Origin: Mimachlamys varia
Lineage: Eukaryota; Mollusca; Bivalvia; Pectinida; Pectinidae
NCBI GenBank assembly: GCA_947623455.1
Contig: OX392534.1
Location: 37,701,426 to 37,765,425 of the forward strand
DNA length: 64,000 nucleotides
Direction: 5' to 3'
Shown: piece by piece, positions 48,518 through 57,830 of the stretch
Numbering within the stretch: the stretch's first letter is position 1
How the letters are laid out: the number at the start of each line of letters is the position of its first letter
Translations under genes and position numbers: made by a program
The notes under the pieces: model-generated
Seen by the model: the letters and a program-made list of their open reading frames with translations, nothing else
What the model was told of the DNA's origin: nothing
Databases searched by the model: none

Positions 48518-51500
48518 CCTTGTGATATGTAGGTAGCTGACTATAAGAATGCCCATTGATTTCATTCAGACTTTCTGACTGTTGAATTCAACACTGTTGG
48601 ATGCATGAAAACATATCAAGTGTAATAGTCATATACTGTAGTAGTGGTATAATGTGGTATGTCACACAAATGGTCAATGATCTTGTATCTCAACATACTT
48701 TAAGTTAACCTTATCTGATTCATTGTTAAGAAAGAAAAACCCAACATAGCTTTTCTATGTGTTTATGTGATGAATGTTTCTCATTAGCCTCTCATGTTGA
48801 ATAACCATTATTCCGTGCTATTTTCGTTTTTTCACGAGCCTCGATTAATTAAATCATTGTACAAAAAATATCTATACATTTAAATGCTTTTATGTAGCCA
48901 CATCCTCTACCTAATGTAATTTTCGGAGGGGGTAATTGGGTTACAGATGGTGTTTACAAAGGTCACGTTAATTAGCGTTCCTGTAGGAACCTTTTAATCC
49001 TGTGTTTAGTAATTAGGTGCCAATTAGTGGAATTTCGTCAATAAACACTGTGTTAGATTTCAAACTCTGCGTAAAAGTAGAAGCTGTGTTTACCGGTAAT
49101 TTTTATCGTAAATAAGATTGATGATTATTGTCATTAAGAACACGGATGTTTATTTCAAATAATTATCTCAAAGGGAAAAACAGCTTTCATGTCTAAAAGA
49201 GTAAAAGACATTATCTTTTACATTATCAAGAATGTAGAATCATTAGTCAACAAAAATTGACACTATAAAATGTTTTCATTTCTAATTGCATTAAATTTTT
49301 TTTATTCAAATCTGCTATTGAGGTTAAATCTCTTTGGGAAGGGGCAGGGGTTACTAGAGGGGCCGGGGCAGCAGAGTACATCCCCCCCCCTCAAATAATG
49401 ACGTCAAATGTTCATCCTCTTTGACTAAATTTTGAATTGAGTTTGTGTAATATCCGGTGACAATAAATTATGTCAGAGGCATGCATGACATATATTAAGA
49501 TGATTCCCTATGGTGGTGGATGTGACGGTAGAATCATACCATTTGCTGTTTATCATACTCTTAGCTTGATATACTTTGTTTTTTTCTTCAAATAACAGTA
49601 AAATTTGTTTTGTTCATCAATATTGCTAATGAATGCCAAACATTTGAAATCCTATAATTACTGTTTTTATTCGCAGAAAATTAAAAACAGGAAACTAATA
49701 AAAGATATAAGTTTGTTGGTGAAAAATGATTTTTTTGTGAATGTTTTGGTAAGCGAGGCAAGCTTCACACAGGTGGGTCCAAATAATCACTGTTAGAAGG
49801 GATGGAAACTTATTGACCTCATACAGAGTTAATTATTGTATATTGTAAACATCACGCAGTGGCCAGAAAAACATGTTTGTTATATTTCTTCACCTGTCTG
49901 ACATAATATGTTTATCATACTTAACTGTCTTTTCTGTAAATTTTTTCATTGTTTCTAAAAGTCCTAACTTTAACCTTGTAATTTTTTAATATGCAGGAAC
50001 AGATAGTATGGTAATATTTCATTGAAATTAAGTAGTTCTGTCCTGTGTCAGTATACTGACGTCATTAATTTCCATGTATAATTATTCTAATAAGAAGTCT
50101 TACTTTTCCGTGGCTAAAAAATTCATAACCTTCCTGGTAGTTTCATTTCTTCAAAGGTAAGATTATAACTTCATCATCAATTTTAAGAATTTCTGTATAA
50201 TGTTAACTTTTAAATTTTTCCCATTTAAATGATTGAATAACATGATTTTCAGCCTTTTTGCCCTAAATCCATTTTCATCTCTTAATACTGCAAATATAGT
50301 GTAAGAATGAATTATAAACCTTATATTTTTTAAAATGAATATATCTTGTTTTGTTTTGTGCATTATAATTTGATTATATGCCAAGTCTTCATGAGATTGG
50401 GGGCTTGTGGGTGGGGGTTGTATAGTTGCACACTGTTTCTTTAAAAGGGCTCTTTTTGATAGTGTCTCTAAGCTTGACAATAGTCAACCTTTTCTGATGG
50501 GAGACAACTGGCATGGATTTTCCCTATTTTAAGATTTATCTCCCAATAACTTGGTACAAGTTTTTGTATCACCGGAAAGTTTAAACAGGATAGCTACAAT
50601 GTATTTTTTATTGAACCATTAAGTCTATATAATTAATTAAACAAAGCGTGTCATTTAGATGTCCTGCCAAATTGGGGTCAAAGTTTTGTGGTGAGTTTAG
50701 ACAGCTTGTATACATTTGTGTTAATTACCGACTCTACCTACCTAATAAAGTCCAAGGGATATCCCATTTAAATTATACAAAGGAGGTTTAATGTTGACAT
50801 GTTGCGAACATAATTGATTACGGGATTAAAGATTCTTTCAAGTCTTCCAGCATCTTGTAGTTAGTCGAGATGTTATTTAGATATTAATGTCAACATTCAC
50901 TTCATCAGTGACTAATAGCTTTATAATGAGAGTTTAAAGATTCATGTAAAATGTCAGGGTTTATTACGATAAAAAAATTAGGGTTTGATGGTCGAGTTGA
51001 CGTTTCCTCCCACGTTAAATACGGAAGAAACTTTGTGGCTGTATTCCGAAGAGGGCAACATCAAGTTTGAACACCAGAGAAAAACCAACAGGATTTGTGA
51101 TAGAGATTTTAATATGTATTAACGATAAATCTTTGTTCTCATGAAAACAACCACTTTTACTTAATAGAATGTTACATAACTGGTGACTTTTCCTGAAATA
51201 TTTGTGTGTGGCTGCTCTGTAAATCATTCTTCATATACAGTTATCTTCCCATATGTTCTATCTTGATTAACTCACTCTGGTAGCTCAAGTTTGCAAGAAG
51301 ACTTCCAAGCTTACCGTGTGGTTCATCAAAGAGTCCTGCAAGGAAAAGTTTTCTTATCAGATACGTTTGATCAAAGCCGGAGATAACAGTTTTCAAATAT
51401 ATGGTTTAAGTTTTCAGCATTGGTACATGACTCCTTAATGTTACAGCTAAGGGTGATAACTCTTGTAAAAACTTTCAATGTACGTGTCATCATAAGAAAA

Positions 51501-52299
51501 TGAGCCCTGGGGATTTAGTTGTCATGTTTTATAATATTGCAGGCATGTCTCATGAAGCACACTTATATATAAAATGTAATATGTTAAAACATATAGATCT
51601 TATAACTAGTGAAAAAAGTATCCGGCAAATACACAGGATTTATTACGATGTACTATTGAATAAGGTATCTAAAATACAGAGATCTTATGGGAGGGTATTG
51701 GAACACAAACAGACACCTAAGTAGAATCAGCTGTCACGTAAACAGATTACACCAGTTATAGAAATATAAATCGCATGAAATGTACTTTTTTGTGTATCTA
51801 AAATATACTGTTATCTTGTAGCATGTAATCAATATACTTAGCAGGCAAGCTGCTGGAGTAGATCTAGGTGACCTAGTTATGGGACGTGCATGTCATGTGG
51901 TGTTAGGGAAGGAACAGGTGCTCTGTACACAGGGGACCTTACCTTAAAGGTTCCTTTGATGTACAGAAAACATGCACACCTAAAATGGCCTTTCTCTCTG
52001 TGTGTGTTTCTGATGTGAGATCTTAATGTGTCTATTGGCAGTGTTTTGTGAGGCTGGCGTGTTAGTGTTGTTTGTGAATAATCAGTAGAGTTCATTACAA
52101 AATGTTGTTGTCAGCGTTGTTGTCTGTGTCAAAGTCTGTGAAAAATGTTGGTAATTGATAAACAGAAATAACAGGCGGCCACTAAGGCAATTATATAAGA
52201 ATAAAATTTAATGTAATCGATATTATGAATTTTGTTAATTAAGGACAAATGGCATGAGTGAATTTCTGTCCAAGTTAAAAGAAAATGTAGGTCATAAAG
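48518..52299. other. Long unique stretch
   Basis: No gene called in about 3.8 kb; short open frames (49605-49796, 50163-50480, 51500-51724, 51877-52095) show no domains. 48780-49150 is non-repetitive and contains several TAATTA/TTAATTA motifs, a possible regulatory block (inference only). C-rich run at about 49381-49391. Confidence 0.4.
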
Positions 52300-52545
52300 A
52301 GCTACCAGTTTTGTTCAATTCGATGACCTTGACCTGCTTTTAAGGTCACAGAGGTCAAATGATTTAAAATCTTCAAAAAAGGGTACTGATATTTGGCCAG
52401 TAGCATCTTAGGGTGAAGGTCAACCAAGTTTGTTCAAATGAATGTCCTTGACCCACTTTCAGGGTCACAGGGGTCAAATATGTTAACATATTTAATCAAT
52501 AACCATAAAAAGTATACATAGTCAGATGACCGTCATAGGCCTCTT
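52300..52545. repeat. Two modules of an 'aaggtcac' interspersed repeat
   Basis: Two copies, about 120 bp apart, of 'gttcaattcgatgaccttga' or 'gttcaaatgaatgtccttga', followed by 'ttaaggtcacagaggtcaaa' or 'tcagggtcacaggggtcaaa'. Ends with 'cataggcctcttgtt'. Confidence 0.65.
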
Positions 52546-52554
52546 GTTATCTTT

Positions 52555-52975
52555 ATTAGTCCCCTGCTGGTAAAACTGGAGGGGACTATAGTGTTAAATG
52601 TCTCTGTCTGTCTGTCCATACAGATGTTGGTTTCCAGACGATTACTTCAGAAAGGTTTAATGGATTTGGTTGAAACTTCATACAATGTTAGCTTATGAGA
52701 TAATACAGAGTTGGATTTAGTTTTGGGTTGAAAGGTCAACAACGAAGGTCACTGTTGCTAAATATAGATATTTTCCGTTAAGTCTTGGTTTCCAGATGAT
52801 AATTTCAGAAAGGATTAATGGATTTGGTTTAAACTTTTTATGATGTAGGCCAATGTGGTAATACAGAGTTGGATTGAGTTTGTGGTTGAAAGGTAAACTA
52901 CAAAGGTCATTGTTGCTAAAAATAGATATTTTCGTCAAATCATGATTTCCAGATGATAACTTCAGACAGAATTGA
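52555..52975. repeat. Tandem module of about 159 bp, nearly three copies
   Basis: Begins 'gtcccctgctggtaaaactg' and 'gtctctgtctgtctgtcc'. Modules start near 52626, 52785 and 52943 with 'ttggtttccagatgataa' forms and share 'aatacagagttggattgag' and 'aaaggtcactgttgctaaa'. The minus-strand open frame 52717-52938 lies inside it. Confidence 0.75.
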
Positions 52976-53644
52976 TTAATTTGTTTGACAGTTTATATAA
53001 TGTTATTTAATCAATAAAGATGTAATAGGATGCAAATCCAACTAATGATGGAAGATATTTATTTTTGAGTACTCAAACCATGTAAATATTTTAATGGAAT
53101 AGCCCTTATTTCTGATACTTGCATACCAAGTTAAAAACTCGCAATAAATGTCTGTGTTGTTAACATAAGGTTTTCATCAGCATATTTTCATTTCACTCTC
53201 AGCCTCATAAAACAGTTAAGAAATGATTGCTAAAATGAAAGATTGCTTTCAACGAAGGTCTATATTGCTTAGAAAATTGAATTTGCATCAGGGGATGTGT
53301 GTTGCGTGAAACACTAACTGTAAGCTAGTTTCTTAGAAGGCACTTGTACTTCATCAACATTTAGTGGAGGGAAATCACCTAACACTGTTTTCACTAAAGA
53401 TTTAACACTTTGTTCTTGGTATACTGACAGAACAAAGTGACTTAAATGTTAAATACGATTAACTGCGGGTTTTATGGAGAAAATAAATGTTTTTATAGAA
53501 ATTAAAGAGTTTGTGTATAAGATAAATCAATTAATAATTATAACCCTGTGTATAAAATAAATTAGTTAATAATTATAAGCCTTGCAGAGCATTAAGAGAT
53601 TTATTAACAAACACAAAATGACATCAAAAATAATGAGACTATAT
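52976..53644. other. Unique AT-rich stretch
   Basis: No gene. A short two-copy repeat 'aattaataattataa' lies at 53528-53580. Confidence 0.35.
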
Positions 53645-53835
53645 TACGGACCCGTCTAGTTCAATAGCACATTGGTTTACACACGTTTATTCCGAAGTGC
53701 AGGGTTTGATTACCAGGTACCCCTGTTAGATGTAAAAACGTATTGGGTTAATTTCCTCACCACCGTATTGTTTCTCTGGCTAAACTCAAATATTGACCCA
53801 CTGCACAGTTCTATCCTGTCCTAAATAGACCCAGT
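53645..53835 (+). mobile_element. Possible decayed tRNA-derived SINE
   Basis: 'acccgtctagttcaatagca' followed by 'gtgcagggtttgattacc' resembles a tRNA-like A box and B box at normal spacing, then a body ending near 'cctaaatagacccagtatg'. Only one copy is seen here, so the call is tentative. Confidence 0.4.
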
Positions 53836-54355
53836 ATGCTTAACTTTATCCAAAACTTGAAGCTAAAATCAAGCCAAATAACTTATTATATTTATAGATT
53901 TAGTTAAGATTAACTGATATCAGAATTATCCAAGATTAATTCTTACGCCGATACCGGTACAGCAGCAGTTGAAACTCGGTATTTGTAAACACGCGTCCAT
54001 TTTGAACTGTCTTCTAACTTCGGCTTGTTGTTGAAGTGGGCCACACCTGAATTATTTTCAATTCTCTGGATTTTTCTGTAAAGAGTTTCTTGTTAGTTTC
54101 CGCTCAGGTTTACTTCGTTTAAGGCTTATTTTTGCATGGTTATCAACTGAATTTTTTTTCAGAATTTTTCAGAATCAAGAACAATTTTCGAAGTTACGCA
54201 TATTGGGCCTTTAATAGAAACTGGAAAAAAATATTCCATAATTGTTGTAAAATAAATAAATTTCAAACTTGTTACTTTAATGATAATACTTATGTTAGTG
54301 TATTAATCCCCTGTTTTACCTATAAGTGAGGCCAAAGACAACACATTTTATATTT
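53836..54355. other. Unique spacer
   Basis: No gene supported. Confidence 0.35.
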
Positions 54356-54361
54356 CTAGTC

Positions 54362-54618
54362 CATACTTGCCAACCCTCCCTATTTAGGAGGGAGACTCTC
54401 GATTTTGGACCCTAAAATGTTGCATTTTCAACTTTGGAATCTGCTTAACTGTTCCTATTTTTAAAAATCTGATGATTTCATCTGAAAGAATAGCTCAAAA
54501 GAAGCAATTTAAAAGTGTTATTTTCCTTCTAAATGTACATGTATACATATTATTTGTATTTTCAATTCTGAGCACGCATAATCTCCCCCATGGAAATTTC
54601 AAAAAGTTGGCAAGTTTG
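54362..54618. mobile_element. TIR element of the CATAC family (copy 2)
   Basis: 257 bp with ends 'catacttgccaac' and (minus strand) 'caaacttgccaac', flanked by CTAGTC on both sides (54356-54361, 54619-54624). Homologous along most of its length to 61076-61291 in inverted orientation (shared 'gggagactc', 'gattttggaccctaaa', 'tgatttcatc', 'taatctcccccatggaaa'). Non-coding. Confidence 0.8.
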
Positions 54619-54624
54619 CTAGTC

Positions 54625-54920
54625 TAAAAACCAACAGGTTTGATCATTAGCAAATAAATTTCCCAATCAAACTGAGAGAAGATAATATGCTGTTTGATTA
54701 ATATCTTACTATTGCGGACTTACTTTTACGATGGACAAAAGAAATAATGTGCTATTATCCTGAGAATGTGATATTGACCGAGGCTAAGCGAAGGTTAATA
54801 CAACAGGTTCGGGTCCATACATGATGGTGCAAATACTGTCGTCAGAAGTCCTACAATATACTTGTGTTAATTATCATATGCTTTATTCAGAAAAAAAATT
54901 ATAACATTTCATAAGAGGAT
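54625..54920. other. Unique spacer left of the DIRS element
   Basis: 296 bp without recognised features. Confidence 0.35.
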
Positions 54921-54938
54921 ATTTTATATCAAAAACAA

Positions 54939-55092
54939 TACTTACCACATCCAATTATTATGCAAATGAGTTCTACAACTACCAGTTCTTTAACTCCCAA
55001 AACGAAAGTGAAAACGCCCCGTGCGAATACGAAACTAACATGTGTCCATACCGGACGTAGTATAGAATGCGCACGCACCTCGAGCTTCCTCT
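54939..55092 (+). repeat. Left inverted terminal repeat of the DIRS element
   Basis: 154 bp from 'tacttaccacatccaatta' to 'cctcgagcttcctct'. It matches the complement of 60625-60778 at 153 of 154 positions; the one difference is in 'gcgcacgc' versus 'gcacacgc'. It should contain the promoter for the element's transcript. Confidence 0.95.
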
Positions 55093-55423
55093 TTCTTCAA
55101 CTCTCCGAAGAAGCACATGGCCTAGCGTTTGCTCTTAACTTTCGAGATTGTTTTGGAGTGCGGTATAGTTGTGTCATTGTGTTATTGTTTCTTCGTTGTT
55201 TCCCCTGTCTCATTTATATATCTATTTTGCCTTTTTTCACCGTATTTTATTGTCGGAAACGTGTTCAAACGCCGGTACCATAACCACGTGTTTTGGTTAC
55301 CGGTCGTTTCCGTGTCTGTACACATGTACTTTCGTTTTCGTTTTTCGGTGTTTTTTGTGAATTACGTTTGTTTTATTTACGAAATAAAGGTAAAATATTC
55401 TTTTTATTATTATTTTTGACATC
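55093..55423 (+). other. Leader between left ITR and Gag ORF
   Basis: Untranslated leader of about 330 bp, T-rich, with several short open frames and no recognised motif. Gag begins at the ATG at 55424. Confidence 0.5.
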
Positions 55424-57679
55424 ATGAAGGACTTGTCCAGGATGGATAAACGGGGTAAGAGGAAGGACAAAGCTAAGTCCTCTTCCGTAGACCCCATGGA
55501 CAGTCCCTCGGCAGGGTCCTCGTTGGCAGAGGCCCTGCCTCCTTCTAAACCTAGCCAGCCTAAGGCTGGCTCAAGTTTAGAGGGTACAAGTGTTTCTTAC
55601 CCTGTTGACACGGGGGTTGACCCCCCTTCCACAGATGTTGGTTCATCTATGGAGGGGTTGGGTTGTCCTCCTATTTCTGACGTTTTGGTCAGCCCTGGAG
55701 CACCTGTTGGTGGGGTTAGGGATATGTATGAGGATCCTTTGGGACCTGATAACTTGAATTATCTGGGTCCTTCAGGTTGTAGCACTGCTACCTCTCATAT
55801 CTCTTCTCGGCCCCTTCCCCTTCCCGGTGAGGTATCCGGTTTTGACCCCTTTGGGGTTAATACTGTGCCAGCCCACACCGTACGGAACCCGTGGGCCGCG
55901 CCCATGGGTAATGGAGAAGGTGGCAAGTCTGGCGAGAGTCAGGCGACACCCCATGGTATTGGGTATGGCTCCTTTGGACCCCATACTGGTACTAGGCATC
56001 AAGGCATTGGTGCTTTCCAACAGCACACCAGTCATATGTCTGGCCCTCGGCCATTCATCTCTGGTTTTGCCCCGGGGGGGAATGGCGGTTCACCCTTTCC
56101 TTATGGTCAGGGTTTCCCACCCCATGTTTCAACTGGCCAGTTTGGCCAGTATTGGGGTCATTCCTTTCCCTCTGGCCCCATGGCCCCATTTCCTCAGGGT
56201 TTTGGGTACAACCCTGGCTATCCTCCGGGCTTTCACCAGGGTTGGGGTCCGGTCTCATCTCAACAGGTGGGAGGTACGCTGAATGTTGCGCCCCCGTCCA
56301 CCTCTGGGGTTAGGGAGAGTAGTGTCTTTAAAAGGCCTATTAGGTCTTTTAGGACATCTCGCTCCAAGACCAATATCCCTGCTTCTAGAAGAACCTTGGA
56401 GCCTCATCTTGGCCCATCAGAGCCTAAGAAAGCTCGTAAAAGGACCTTCTCAGAGAGTCTCCACCCAGTTATTTATCCCTTGGCAGTGGACACTGATGTG
56501 TCTACTTCCAGGGGAGATATGGGAGTGGAGATAGGGGACAGGGTCGATGACGTCCTCAGTCTGTCACCTGGGAGTATTCTGACTGAGGCTCGGTCAGAAC
56601 CTCCCTCCCCTCATCGTGTCTCGGAATCTTCGGAATCTGATGATGATGGGGAGGTTTCAGCTGTGAATGAGGTAGAGGTTGAGGGTGAGGCTGAAGCTCA
56701 CCATGCTCTATCTGGTATGCGGGCGCTTCGCGCTGACGTTGCCAGAATCCTCGGGGAGGAGGTTTGCCCTCCTCCTGCGGCGTCTGCCATTCCTGAGGCT
56801 ACTACGCTGCTGAGTCAGCTAGTGCCGCCTAAGGTTTCGGCTCGTTCCGACAAGTCTTTGCCTGAGGGTTCTGTTGTTTCCTCGGCTTTGGCTGTCGCCC
56901 ATGCCAGGATGGTAGAGAAGGCAGGGTCTTCTTCTCGTGCATCCGGTGCATCTGGCCTGCAGTTGAGTTTGGCAGATTTGTCTGAAGTCAGAACATCAGA
57001 TTATGCCATTCACAACGCCAAGCTTGGAAGTCTACCAGCTAAGCTGGAACCTCATGAGCTTCGGCAATGGACAGGAGCGGCGACCGACCAAGTGGTGTTT
57101 CCTGCTAAGGAACACCACAAACTGGAGAAGATTCTTAGATTCTCTCTCCAGGTCCTCTCCTACTTTGATTTTCTTACAGTCACTCTCTTTCGGCTGTCAG
57201 AGGTGCCTGTGGGAGAGTCTGAAGTTGATGAGAGAGATAGACGGTCTGTGCAGGATAGGGTAACCTCATCATTGCACAATTGTCTTAAGGCCTCTGCGGC
57301 TTTACAGTGCACACTGTTAGCCAATTTGGTGCTTGCCAGGCGTGCTTCTGTACTCAAAGGCAAGCCCATTGAAGAGCCTTACCTGTCAAGGCTTTTGTCC
57401 TCTCCCTTTGAGGGCCCTTGGCTCTTTGGGGGTACTCTTCCTTCTATTCAGAAGGAAGTTAAGGAGGACCCGGTAGCTTCGGCACTTTTAGTCTCTAAAG
57501 TGTCAGCTGCTGGTAAAGCTGGAACCTCTCAGGGTTCGGGCCAGGCCAAGAAGAAGGCTAAGTCGAGGCCACGCCAGACTCAGTCTGCAGCCAAGGCTAA
57601 GTCTCCCTTTAAGGCCAAAGCCAAAGGTAAAGGCAAGCAGGGCACCAAACCCTCTGGGGGTAAGAAGCAGGGTTCCTGA
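55424..57679 (+). CDS. gag: Gag-like protein of the DIRS element (ORF1)
   Basis: 751 residues, from the first long-frame ATG after the leader. This is presumed to be the structural nucleic-acid-binding protein of the retrotransposon; in DIRS elements the first ORF holds this place. Layout: basic Lys/Arg stretch at residues 9-19 (possible nuclear signal), Gly/Pro/aromatic low-complexity region about 140-280, Arg/Lys-rich 303-345, acidic 402-425, a more ordered helical region about 520-660 ending in 'PFEGPWLFGG', and a Lys-rich tail 700-751. There is no CCHC zinc knuckle. Its last roughly 190 bp overlap the open frame of ORF2. It appears intact, with no stop or frameshift. Function is inferred from position and composition. 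Confidence 0.85.
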   Translation: MKDLSRMDKRGKRKDKAKSSSVDPMDSPSAGSSLAEALPPSKPSQPKAGSSLEGTSVSYPVDTGVDPPSTDVGSSMEGLGCPPISDVLVSPGAPVGGVRDMYEDPLGPDNLNYLGPSGCSTATSHISSRPLPLPGEVSGFDPFGVNTVPAHTVRNPWAAPMGNGEGGKSGESQATPHGIGYGSFGPHTGTRHQGIGAFQQHTSHMSGPRPFISGFAPGGNGGSPFPYGQGFPPHVSTGQFGQYWGHSFPSGPMAPFPQGFGYNPGYPPGFHQGWGPVSSQQVGGTLNVAPPSTSGVRESSVFKRPIRSFRTSRSKTNIPASRRTLEPHLGPSEPKKARKRTFSESLHPVIYPLAVDTDVSTSRGDMGVEIGDRVDDVLSLSPGSILTEARSEPPSPHRVSESSESDDDGEVSAVNEVEVEGEAEAHHALSGMRALRADVARILGEEVCPPPAASAIPEATTLLSQLVPPKVSARSDKSLPEGSVVSSALAVAHARMVEKAGSSSRASGASGLQLSLADLSEVRTSDYAIHNAKLGSLPAKLEPHELRQWTGAATDQVVFPAKEHHKLEKILRFSLQVLSYFDFLTVTLFRLSEVPVGESEVDERDRRSVQDRVTSSLHNCLKASAALQCTLLANLVLARRASVLKGKPIEEPYLSRLLSSPFEGPWLFGGTLPSIQKEVKEDPVASALLVSKVSAAGKAGTSQGSGQAKKKAKSRPRQTQSAAKAKSPFKAKAKGKGKQGTKPSGGKKQGS

Positions 57680-57830
57680 CTTCTTCCCTCCTTCCGCAAC
57701 TCTGTCATGTCAGGCCGGCCGGGTAGATCAAGGGTCTCGCTCTACCGGTCCTATAAGGGACATCGACAACCCCTTAGAGCTTTGGGAAGGTCTTCCCCTT
57801 CCACAGCCAAGCCTCCCAGTAGGAGGACAG

